This document shows positions 11,521 through 23,443 of a DNA stretch of 64,000 bases, piece after piece. Positions within the stretch are counted from its first letter, which is position 1. The number at the start of each line of letters is the position of its first letter. The stretch is from Enoplolaimus lenunculus (Eukaryota > Nematoda > Enoplea > Enoplida > Thoracostomopsidae), in contig JASANG010003121.1 of assembly GCA_030248215.1 (NCBI GenBank), forward strand, positions 62,001 to 126,000. Direction: 5' to 3'. The notes under the pieces were generated by a model that made no database searches, was not told where the DNA came from, and saw only the letters and a program-made list of their open reading frames with translations. Made by a program: the position numbers and the translations under genes.

Positions 11521-12456
11521 TTGTATATATTGTGTTTTTGGTTGGTGTGTTTGGGCTATGGGTTACTGTTGAATGTCAGGGCTGTATGTATACCAACCGA
11601 GATAGGAAGAATATAATATATCGTACCCCCTGGAAATTTATGGAGACAACGAATAAATGGTGCGTTTACATACTTTAGAAGAATAACCCGATGGAGTCGG
11701 TGAATTTCAAAAAATTGAAAAAATTTAAATGACGTAATGTCGTCTTGAAATGAAATCATGGCTAACGCGACTCTGATGGCGTATAATATACCACGGTCGA
11801 GGTATATTTAGTATTTATTTCTAACTATTTGTTAGTCATGTGCTTGCGGTACAAGTATGCGGTACATGTTTTATAGGGTTTTGTCAATTTTAAGACAACG
11901 AGGAAGGGTTTGAAACGAACCGCCTGTGTTGCATGACCTGGCTCCTGCGAACGGTTTAATGGGTTTATTGGAATAGGTTCAAAGTGGAGGCCTTGGCTTG
12001 CTCAGGCTTCAATATGTCATTGGTGTAACGGTACATTTGATCCGTTTAAGCCTTTGAATTTTGATTGGTTGCTAAGAATTACGACGGTTGGTTCGCCTGA
12101 AACGGGTTTTGTCGGCTGTTGCGTTGGTAGTTGGTTGTGCGTATTGACTGGGTGTACACAAATACGACTTTAGTTGTCTAAGCCTAAACCTAACCAGTTA
12201 GGGGTTACGAAAAATGATGTGGAATCTGGTTCAATAGTAGGTTTAATGTACAGTCAATTAAGCTTTGCTATAAAATTATCGTATTTGATCATTGTTAATA
12301 ACTGCATGTTTCGAAATTTAGGCTATGATGAATAATATATTTTTTTCTATTTTTGAGGTAATAAATAAATGTTTGGTAACTTAGAATAGGTTTAATGTTG
12401 TCAGACACTGTTGGCCTTGGGGGGGGGGGCGGAGAACGAAAACGTCCGTGGGTGCA

Positions 12457-12803
12457 GGGTGGCACCGAATCTACGATTTGACCTAATCCGAATCCGACTC
12501 CATTGCTAATTTACCGAATCCGAATCCGACTCCATTGCTAATTTGCCGAATCCGAATCCGGATCTTGCATGTTGCCAAATTCAGATATATCAATATTTTG
12601 TTTCAGAATATCAACGCAATGCCAGCCACATAAATTTTTAAACGTTAATATATGTCGTGCCCGACGTCAATTTTGGGATTTGTAACTTGAAACAAAATTT
12701 TTTATTAATATTAAAATTTTTATTGTTCAAAACTGAATGAACATGGACCACAAGTTTTATGCCGGATCCGAATTCGAATCCGAACGTTTGTTGCCACCCT
12801 GCG
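12457..12803. mobile_element. CAGGGTGGCACCGAATC MITE, copy 2
   Basis: The ends CAGGGTGGCACCGAATC and TTTGTTGCCACCCTG are inverted. The interior shares the TCCGAATCCGA runs and the CAATGCCAGCCACATAAA block with copies at 5,077 and 38,169. A poly-G run lies just outside at about 12,420. Confidence 0.8.
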
Positions 12804-13264
12804 TGGGTGGAATACCGCCGCCGTGCCCCGTATGAAATTGCAGCCCCTAAATTAAGTCGAGTACCAATAGCTCGTTAAAAACTGTCACTATCACATGTCT
12901 GTTGTACAAGAAAAGTGCTTAGAAACGCCATGAAGGGTAAAGGTTACGTTCAATACGCAGCAAATTGAATGACGTTAGCTGTGTTATATGACGCAATAGA
13001 GTTGTCTATTTGCATCAAGATTTCTGGTACTTTCTGATTGACAGGGGCGGACGGTGGGTACCTACAGGGAAAATGTATGCCCTCCGGAATTTTTGGAGAT
13101 ACATAAACGGGGTATTTTCGTTAGAGTGTTTAGCTTGCTTACGGTAACGTAATTAGCTTCGTAGCGGTCAAAAAGTGTTATCGCTCACTAGCTATTGCCA
13201 TTCGCTACAATTGAAAACAGCGGAATTGATAAAAAAAGGAACAAAGCAAGATTGGGCTGGTAGA

Positions 13265-13905
13265 TTCAGAGTCTGAGCCTAAGCCAGAGCCTGAGCCTAC
13301 TGAGCCTTAATTTTAAATGTGGGTCGGAAAGGACATAGAAATTTTGGTTATACTTATGGAATTGTTCATATACCAGGTATAAGAAAACTGTCCTCTTGTA
13401 CGCTTCGGCCACAAGCTTAGGCTTAGGCTTTGAAGCTTAAGCTAAAGCCTGAGCCTAAGCTTTCATTTTAAATGTGGATAGGAAAGGATATAGAATTTTT
13501 GGTTATAGTTTTATGGCATTGTGCATACATATACCAGATATTAGAAAGTTGTACTTTTGTACGCTTGTGCAACAAGCTTAGGCTTATCCTTAGAAGCCTA
13601 GCCCACAGCCTGAGCCTAAGCCAGAGCCTGAGCCTAAACCTTAATTTGAAATGTGGGTCGGAAAAGACATAGAATTTAGCCTTAGAAGCCTAAGTATAAG
13701 TCTGAGCCTAAGCTTTAACTTTAAATGTAGGTGGGAACGGTCATAGAATTTTTGGTCATGGTTATGGCATTATTCATATACGTACCAGGTATAAGAAAGT
13801 TCTACTCTTGTACACTTCTGTTTGACACAAAATTACGCTTAGGATCAGAAACCTGAGCTTAAGCCGGAGCCTAAGCCTTAATTTTAAACGTTGGTGTCAA
13901 AGGAC
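13265..13905. repeat. Tandem array, about 165-190 bp unit with GCCTAAGCC clusters
   Basis: About four diverged units alternate a cluster of GCCTGAGCCTAAGCC-type hexamers with a spacer containing TTTTAAATGTGGGTCGGAAA, a TGGTTATA word and ATACCAGGTATAAGAAA. The hexamers are the same telomere-like words as in the GGCCCATGTA MITEs, but arranged as a satellite. Non-coding. Confidence 0.7.
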
Positions 13906-14332
13906 AAGAGTCAAAGGTCTGTAGTCAGGGGGGAGGGGATTGGGAGGTAAATGACAACAGAACCACGACCCTCCCAGTGGTTTGTGAAAGTTTTTTGTTA
14001 GTAGATTGTTTGAGGTTCGCACAACTTTTAATTCATTATTAATTTGTGTGTCCCATCTCACTCGAAACAAAAAAGTTGGTGGCGTTCTGACGTCACTGTG
14101 CGCATGCCATTCGTACTACAGGACATGGGGGTCCACAAGCAAAGAAGGGTCAACGGGGCTCAGTCCGTCTATAAAAATTTTGCCTCCCTCCCTCCCAGAT
14201 TAAAGTGTCTCTCTGGGTGTCCTTGTCACGTACTGTCATGGTCTCACCATAAAGATGTCTGGTGTGAAGCGATTCGAAACCGGAAATTTTGGATGGGGAA
14301 ATAAATATATTTTTGACGCATATTTTTTTCAG

Positions 14333-14383
14333 AAATCTGTTTTGACGGAACGGGACGCCAGTTTGACCAGAGTGCTGTGTTAG
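14333..14383 (+). CDS. Possible last exon of the unrecognised gene
   Basis: After TATTTTTTTCAG a short frame codes KSVLTERDASLTRVLC and stops at TAG. It enters in phase 0, which is what exon 3 (ending 7,885) needs; the joined product would be about 176 aa. The evidence is only a good acceptor, the matching phase and a sensible peptide. The implied 6.4-kb intron is long for this window, and other exons could be missed. Confidence 0.3.
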   Translation, partial: KSVLTERDASLTRVLC

Positions 14384-15725
14384 GTCATGATCCGGCAATG
14401 TCTCTACGAGACCATATTTATAGCTGACTACGGCCATCAGCGTATCAGGGATTTCGTGTGTTGGCAGGGCATTATTTCACAGAAAAGATTATTTCCGAGC
14501 GAGCGAGAAAATGGTTTTGACATCTACAGTTTATTCTACAACCGGTACAAGTGCATTGTTTGCCTGTTATAGAAATTTCGGACAGGGACGTATCACCGTC
14601 TATCTGGTTTGTACACATAGTTGACTACCGGTCTGCTAGGACACAACTCAATAATTCGACTCAGCTGCGTATAATTTTAAATTCGGCAGAAATTGTAGCG
14701 TCGTAAATTGTAATGCTGAAACATACGCACCAGAATATTGTTTTGCTTTTATAAACACTGCACTAATAACGGTGAATTCTGTGGGTTCGTCAGAGAAATA
14801 TTATAAATTCTACGCTATTGGAAGATTGAAGTCCCTCTAAGGTATTCGCTAAAACGTTGACTGTACATATCACATATAGGCAAACTTTATATACTTCATC
14901 TTTGCGCTCGTTGCTCACATCGATGCCCGACGAGGGGTTCACCCTTATTAGAAAAATTTCACGCACTCCCCCTTGAGAAAACGTACAGCCTTGCTTGTAA
15001 GTCACGTCTAATCCTCGTTTACACGTTTGGCAATTTTGTTGCGTTCGTCTGTAGGTAGCATGGCGAAGCTGGTTAGTGGTGGTTATATGACTGTTCATGT
15101 TTTAGCTATCGGTAAATATACGTATACTGAGTCAAATATGGATGTGTGTTTTTTCCAATTTTTTCATACCTTGTTATATTGCACCGGTATAAGAGCTTCT
15201 AGATGATAATCACAAACTGTGAAAATGGCTTCTAAATGATTCTCGTTTGTATGCTTGCTAACTACGAATGTAGGATTTAAGGATAAATAAGCATTTCAGA
15301 AGATATATTCAGTGTTTTTGGAACACGCAGGCAGTAGAATTGGAGGCTTGTGTTGTTTTGACATAGTAGTAGTGAATAAATGTTGTATGTGTGGTAAGTT
15401 GGTCAAGTTTACCTTTGAACAGTGCCGGAGCAGGCAGGAGTGGACGCTGCTGCGAAACTCCAGGGTTGGGGATATCCAAACTCGGACGCGAAGCGAGCGA
15501 GACGGCAGACGCATTTTAAAACGGCGGCGGGATTTGTTTCAACCGGTTAGGGTGAGGACCCGTTTAGGGGTGCGTTCAACAAACCAAATGGGGTATGAAG
15601 GGTGGGTCGTCTGGGTTTGCCTTAGAATATAATCAGGGTGACAGTGTTGCGATGGTTTGTAGATTTATCTTTTGTAACGCTTGGTAGTAGAATAGCTATT
15701 TATATGAAGATAGAATGATGTGGAC

Positions 15726-15889
15726 CGGGCGCGTAGCCAAGGGGGGGCAGGGGGGTTGAGTGCCCCCTGGAAGAATTATGGCCCCCGGGAAAATTTTCAA
15801 CTTTGCTTGCCAGTCATTAAAAGCCCTTGAATGCCCCTCGTGAAAAATGTTTAGCCCCCTTAGCAAGGTAAAGCTGGCTACGGGCCAGT
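15726..15889. mobile_element. GGCCCGTAGCCA MITE, copy 1
   Basis: The ends CGGGCGCGTAGCCAAGG and AGCTGGCTACGGGCC are inverted. The interior is GCCCCC-rich with AAAATTTTCAACTTTGCTTG. Related copies lie at about 36,823-36,987, 40,133-40,744 and 42,782-42,941. Non-coding. Confidence 0.7.
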
Positions 15890-16068
15890 CGTAAAATGGA
15901 ACTGATTAATTTGAATTTTAGTATTTGCGCTGTCAAAGGCTTAAATAGTTCCTATAAGCAGTCGTTGTTTTTTTCGGTGAATTATGGTTTTGAGCGAATT
16001 TTAAATTTGTTTGAAACTTTTCTGTCCTGGTCAAATCGAGGTTCGGCGTTATTCGTTTAAGTATTTCA

Positions 16069-16350
16069 GGAAAGTTATTGTTTGCCGTAGCAGAAACCAG
16101 AAATCGGGTACGGGTGTAAATTTTAGTTACAAAACAAATTCGGGTTTAAATCAATCCGAAAAATTGCAAATAATTTGATTGGTTGGCTTCTCTGCTGCTG
16201 GCTACCACGGAAAGTTATTGTTTGCCGTAGCAGAAACCAGAAATCGGGTAAGGGTGTAAATTTTAGTTACAAAACAAATTCGGGTTTAAATCAATCCGAA
16301 AAATTGCAAATAATTTGATTGGTTGGCTTATCTGCTGCTGGCTACCAATT
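16069..16350. repeat. Tandem duplication, period 141 bp
   Basis: Two copies starting GGAAAGTTATTGTTTGCCG (16,069 and 16,210) are nearly identical and end in GCTGCTGGCTACCA. Recent local duplication. Confidence 0.85.
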
Positions 16351-16383
16351 AACTGCTTGGTTTCAATTTGACAAAAAAAACTG

Positions 16384-16605
16384 TGCCATATTCTCAAATG
16401 TGTATAGCAACTATCATCAGTTAGTAATAGGTTTTCAAACTAACTTATTGTCGCAGTTATTGAACTCAAACTTAGTACAGAAGTTATATCAAATCATATG
16501 CGAAAAATATGCTGAATTTTAAGCCTCAGCATCTACTGGTTCGAAAGTTACAAAACCTATCATCGACTGGTGATAGGTGCTACACACATTTGAGAATACG
16601 AACCT
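16384..16605. repeat. CTATCACC-hairpin MITE-like repeat
   Basis: The left end CCATATTCTCAAATGTGTAT and the right end TACACACATTTGAGAATACG are inverted and flank CTATCATCAGTTAG / CGACTGGTGATAG. Same family as 660-905. Confidence 0.65.
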
Positions 16606-17359
16606 TCATTTTAGTTTCGTTGTTTTTAATTTGAATACATGGATGTCTTGCGAAATTTGAGGAAATTACATTGTTCAGGGTCCAAGTAAAATTTGACGAT
16701 ATCTAAGCCGGTACATCGCGTGTTTTCAGTCAATTTGTAGTTTAGACCCTAACTTGATATTGTAGGTGCCCTGTCTATAGTTGAGAATACGGGTCTTGTT
16801 CTGATGTTTAGTTCGCCGTAGTAAATTGTATGGATTGCGTTCGTTGGTTACATTTGTATGAATTTTGAATGACGTAAGCTATGTATTCGAATGAAAATAG
16901 TTTTGTCAACTGTAATTATGATCAATTATATGTTAAAGGTAAATATTATTTTGTTATGAAAGCGATTTGGTTTTGGGGCTGGTCATTTTGGGCTTCAAAC
17001 ACAGTATATTATCTTCTCTGGCTTAGGCTTTGAAATATACACTCTATGACGTCGCTTTAATTCAGTTAATCGTTGAACTCTGGGAAAACTAGTTGGAACA
17101 AACAAAATTGTGGGCTGGGCTTTAAATGTTGCTGCTACACGTGTGTCCTGGCTGCCTACGACTACTTGTCGCGGGGGTGAATTCAAAAACGGCAGAGACA
17201 GTTTAAAATATGAATTTGGAGCGACCCTGCTTTTATCAGCGAGTACGCACCGGGAACACGCACGCGTGCAAAGTGGCACTGTGATCAAACTATACCGCGG
17301 CGGCAGGATGACTTTTAAAAATGGCTGACATGGTTTGTAATGGATTTGAAGTGTTTTAG

Positions 17360-20300
17360 ATGAAATTGCTCGCGGATCAAGGGCGGTCGATCGCTGGAGC
17401 GTTACAGCATCAAGCGGAAATGGAGTCAAAGGTTATGGTACTGTACACCGGAGGCACGATTGGTATGCGAATGAAGGATGGAGGTAAGTTTGTTAATGCA
17501 GTTTAGTGTAAAAATTTATTTTTGGGGTGTGAATAATGACGGGTATTACCCTTTAATTTAAGTAGATAATAATGGACATTGTCAAATGTGTGTAGCACCA
17601 TGTGTTGGCGATAGGTCACGTAGCTTTCGATCCAATGATTCGCGAAGCGTTTTATGTTTTGTACTTGGGGGTGGAAAGGGGGATGTCCATCCGTCCGTCC
17701 GTCTGTCCGTCCGAAAAGAATCTCAGGAACGGCTGAACCGATTTTGATAAACTTTTTTGGTTTGAAAGCCAATTAACCTGGGGTTTTAAAATTTTAAACC
17801 GTTTATTAGCTACAGGCTAATTTGCATAATTAGTTAAGCCTAAATTAGGAGTTTCTACATTATTTCGCTAATTATTACAGTTACAAGCAAACTAATTTCA
17901 GCATTAAAAGGTTTTTAGATTCGAAAAATCTAAATAGACAGTTTAAAAACCCCCCAAAACCGACAATTGAGTAGTTAGCTAATAGCTAATTTGCATATTA
18001 ACACAGTTTTTAAGTTCTATTTCACTAATTATCAAGGTTAAAAACAATCTAATTTCAGCACTAAAGGGTTATTAGGTGCGAGAAATTTGAATAAATTGTT
18101 TACAAACCTCCAAAACCGATAAATGAATTATTCTTAGCTAGTAACTAATTTGCATATTACCGTAATTGCTTACGTGTGTTCGAGCTTCGCTAAAAAAGGT
18201 AGTCCCACTACGACTGGTATAATATGTATTGGTTTACTTTTAGTGTACGTACCAGAACCGAATTATTTGTGCAATGCGATCCGAAAAATTCCCCATCTCA
18301 ACGATGTCGAGTATACAAAGTTGCATTACGGGGACGCCGATTATCCGCCCAATGTGTTGCCGTAAGTTGAGCTGAGAGCAGGCTGTTATGGTGATGGAGC
18401 AGGATGAGTGGGGGTATCACCCGGTGTAGGCGTTTCCGAGGATGGGTGCGAAGAAACGGGAACGTCGAGGGGAAGGCTGGAATAGCGGGGTTCACGTGAA
18501 TTTGGTGTTTCAAGTTGAAATCTGTCCGACGCTGGTTCCGCCAGGCATGCATTTTAACTTGGGTTGAGATTATTGTCAGTGATGAGAGGTAGGGTCAGGG
18601 TTGGGACTGATTGAATGGGATTAGAACGGTCGGGTGGGATATAGAGCAGGAGTTCGAGTGAGTTTGGTTTCTCAGCTTAGAAGTTAGACGACAATTTACT
18701 CAAATTTGATTGGTTGCTGTGTTCAGCTTAGAAGTTAGACGACAATTTACTCAAATTTGATTGGTTGCTGTGTTTTTGGACTTTGAGAGCTTTGGATGAA
18801 GTTAAGATATAAAGCTTAGTTATTTTCTTATTATTTTCTTTCCACAGATGATTTTAAACAATTTTTTTGTAATTTTTTATTTCAATTTTAATTCGTTTAG
18901 AAACGTTGTAAAGTTTGAAAGTCACTTTTGTATTTCTTCTATCAACGGCATGGCGAAGGCGGCATGGAAAATTCGGCTGACCTCTCGTTCTGAGTGATAT
19001 TTGTGCATAGCGACTAGGATGCGACCGTATATCCGGTTCCGCTTTAATATCCGGCAAAAATCGGTATCCGTGTCCGGTATGCGGTATAAACCTACCGCAT
19101 ACCGAATGTTTACGGATGTGGTCTCGAATACCATTATACTGCGTTTGACCGGTGGACAATAATATATTTTTCATCTTGCTGCGATTAGCTTTCTGGCCAA
19201 GTAAAGTTGTTACGTTTTTCGCTAACTGAAATGGAATGAAAATTCCAAGCTAACAATTAATCGTAATTTCGTAAACATACACTTATGTAATTTTGTGTTA
19301 CTCAATTACTTTCAACGGCTCGTATTTACATTCTTTATCCGGTTAATTCATATCCGGTCGCACCCTACTAGCGACACAAACCATTGAATCATGGTTAACG
19401 AGTTGGCAAACGCCTTAACCAATATTTTATTTTGTCCGCAATTTGTTATTTTACCGTTTGCAGAGAGGTCAGAGGCGAGCGTCGTCGGGTTCTCTATTGG
19501 CTGTTCGAATACGAACCTTTACTGGATTCGTGTAATATAACGTTTGATGATTGGATCAAAATTGCACGCGATATTATGGTACGTTTTCATTGGTTGACTA
19601 CGTTCGTTTATTTTTCGCACGGTCAATTTGACCTTGCGCAATAATTGCGTTTACCGTTTAGGGTTTCTACTGGCGTATCCATGTGCTGCCACCCCGGTTA
19701 GATCCACTGTCACCGCTCCTATGAACACAAATCAAAATTAAGATTTTGTATTATTGGCTTCTAGCAACTTGTTTGCTTCGCTCGCGAGGTTATTCAATTC
19801 TTATATGTCGCGTCGTCCATTATATATTCCTGGATCCGCCACTGTGGATTGTGCTGTATGGGCTTGTCCTGAGCGGTCCAGTGAATGCCATCGCTCAATT
19901 GTGCACCGTTGCCATTGTATTTCGGTTGTTGCAAAAGTTGTATTTTGCATTATTCGTTGTGATTCTGAGTAAAATGTGACGGAACAAAACAAAATCTTTG
20001 CTACTGACAGCTTTATTCACACAGTGAATTGTTACTTTTTTTGACTTTGTAATTAATAAATAAATTGTATTTTTTTGCTTAATTTTAGGACAATTACGAA
20101 GTATTCAACGGGTTTGTAGTGTTACATGGCACTGATACACTGTGTTACTCGGCGTCTGCGTTATCGTTTATGTTTGAGTGCCTTGGAAAGCCAGTTGTGT
20201 TTACCGGTGCACAGGTATGAAGACATTAGTACTTGTTTAGTTTTCTTCACACTAGTGTTAATTTGATAAAAGTCGAAACTTTGCCTCTCTCTCTCATTAC

Positions 20301-23300
20301 TGTTTGTTGTTTTGTTTAAGCGTAAACTTAGGCTTAGGGTTTGGGCTCAGGCGGAACCAATGCTGAAGCTTATTTTGTTAATCCATTCATGTGTTGGGGG
20401 ATGTTTTGTGGCGGAACGCAAACAAGTATTAAATTAAGTTGATTCCGTGCCAAACTGGTGTTTGTGTATAGTGTGAAACATTGTAGTTTGCATGGTAAAT
20501 CGGGTATTATCTTCTATGTTTATGTATACCAGTCGTAGTGGGACTATATTTATTGAGCGAAGCTCGAACACACGTAAGCAATTAAGGTAATATGCAAATT
20601 AGTTATTAGCTAACTATTCATTTATCGGTTATCGGTTTTGGAGGTTTGTACGCAATTTCCTCAGATTCCTCGCACCCAAAAACCCTTCAGCCACCCTATA
20701 ATTTTTGGAATAATTTAAAAAGTCCTACTATCAGAACGTACCAGGAATGTAAAAACTGCATTCGTGGGTACACAAATTATTGTGAACGATGCATTAGTGT
20801 GAAAGTTGTACATATTCGTAGAATAAGGTACTTTTACTTTCAAATATTTGTTTGAAACTTGGAACACTTGCGTATTAAAATATTGAAATTATTTCAACTC
20901 AGCACAAGTTGAATATTTTGAAGAAATACGAGCGTTTTGTAAAAATATCTAATAAAATTTGGATTAAGTTTGGCATCGCGTTTTTAATATATGTTGGTTT
21001 TGCAAGAGGTAATGCTAACGATTTCAAATCTGTTTACAGATTCCAATCTGTGAAGTTCGAAGTGACGGTCGAGAAAATTTCATTGGAGCTTTAATTGTTG
21101 CTGCTAATTACAATATACCTGAGGTGAGTGCACTGGTATTTTTAAATCAACCACTGTCAATCGAGGCAAGATCGACTGAAAACTTAAGAGGTTCTGTTTA
21201 GAAGCAGCAACAACAGCAGCAGCAGAATGCAGGCGCAAGGTGGTGTTCGAATTCGTTCTTAGACTCAACTGTAATTACCATCTTTATGAAATTGAGCAGA
21301 AAGCCAGGTCACTTTCGCCGGTTTCCTAAATGAATCAGCTTATTTCTTGGGAGTTTTGTGTAACAAAGTTTGGGTGAGATTGATCGAAATTTGTATCCGG
21401 ATCTTTTTACAAGTGCAATGCATTTTTACAAGTGTAATGCATTTGGCAATAATTGCTGTCGCAATTCAGTAGTACTCAATTCTCATGGGCAAAAGTGTAC
21501 GGCAAGTGCTAGGGGCGGTGGTTACTAATTTCTATGTGCTTTTGAGTTCCCGTACGTTCGTGTTTGCGGTTAACCTCGAAATGTTTGTTGTATAAGCATT
21601 TTATTAGCATTTGGTTTAAAATATGTTCGCAATCACAAATAATGTTTTTTAAGTTCTACACTCCAGTGTGACGACAGCTGTAAACAGTACAATTTAAAGT
21701 TTCAGACAACATTCAACTATTTCGGAATACATAATAAATGGGTGAATTACTGTTACTACGGTTGATGGTGATATACACATTTGAGAATATTGGTCAAGCG
21801 TTGTTATATTGTTCAATAATTGACTTGTATTTTATAGGTTCTAGTCTATTTTAATAACAATATTTTGCGTGGAAATCGAGCAACAAAGATTGACAACTCT
21901 GGTCTGAATGCGTTCACTACGCCAAATTTGCCACCGCTTGGAACAATGGAGATTATGATTAAAAGTTGGTGATTTTGTCGTTCGATGTGCACCAATGAAG
22001 TCTTTATATGTTTTTTGAAAATAGTTTTCACGAAAAACAATACAAACTGTAAAAATTTGAAAGCATAAACTAAGATTTTCGTGCGTTAATTGATTTACGT
22101 TCCAGCTAAACTGTTGACTCAGTTTTGTACGCTTTTAACATTTCGATCGAAGCTCCAGTTGAGTGACCGTATTCTCAAAATGTGTGTGTAACACGTCGTG
22201 TAACTTTCAGCCACCAACTGACGAGCTTAGAAATTCAGCACGTTTGTGCATTCGCGTGGCTGACCTCTGTGCCGCTTTTCATATCTGCAATATGCAGGAG
22301 TTGGTGTCTTTGTAAACTTATCGCTAACTGGTGATAGATGCTAAATTCATTTGAGAATATGGGTTCAGAAAATAAGTATTTTGATTATTGTTTGCTATTT
22401 CCAGTGGACTGGGACGGCGTGTTTCGGAGTCCGATCCCTATGAAATGCTCTCTGTTTACCAACCTCAATCGGAACGTCGGGATTTTACGAATATTTCCAT
22501 CGATTACAATTAATTGTGTGAGTTGGTGTTTTTGTTTTACGAAATACTTCTACACGTTGACAGTGTCGAGGCTAACACCACCGTTTATTACCTACGCTGG
22601 AATAACACGAGGGACGGCATTTTGAATTTTTTTTGTGAAGCTTAGATACCAAACATAACATCGCTACGGTATTCGTTATAGATTTAAGATACAGAAGTGT
22701 CGCGAAAAAAGCCTTGTTCTGATATGCGTTTTTTATTAATGAATTTAATTCAAAGTTTAAGATTTTTGTATAATTTTTAGGTTCGAGCTTTTCTTCAAGA
22801 ACCAATCGAAGGCGTAGTGTTACAAACGTTCGGTGCTGGAAATATGCCGACAAATCGCGAAGATGTTATTAGCGAGTTGAAGAAAGCATCTGCTAGAGGT
22901 AAGCGAAACATAAGGGATTTATTGCTACCGGATCAGAAGGTGTACCAAGCGAGGGGACCGGCGGTCTGTTGGTCTTTGCCAGCCGAATTTTTGTTGTCAG
23001 TTGCAGCCTCTGCCTTTTCAAATCATTGTTATCGATATTTTATCTGTGCTATTTTAAAAATAATTTACTTTTTCAATGTCGGACTATAGTTTTCATCTCA
23101 AAAATACCTCTGTGTGTCGCTGTCGGTTAAAGTGTTGTGGTTGTGTAGTTTGGCGTTTGTGTTCATAAATTTATACATTTTCAATATGTCAGTACAAATC
23201 AGTTACAAGTTTTTCAAGTAGTTTTCTAAAATTTATTCATATTTTATAGCTTGTTTCATTTTTTTGTAATGTTTACCTATTTTGAATCAAATTGTTTCAG

Positions 23301-23401
23301 GTGTGGTGATTGTGAATGTCACACAATGTTCGAAAGGAATGGTTGTTCAGCATTACGCAACAGGAAAGGTATAAAATATTGTTGAATTAATAAAAAGGAA
23401 C

Positions 23402-23443
<42 letters not shown>

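Larger units (their letters stand above)
14384..17359. other. Intergenic DNA upstream of the asparaginase gene
   Basis: No gene is seen. It contains the GGCCCGTAGCCA MITE at 15,726-15,889, a 141-bp tandem duplication at 16,069-16,350 and a CTATCACC-hairpin element at 16,384-16,605. The asparaginase promoter should lie in its last part, but I see no clear core-promoter motif. Confidence 0.5.
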
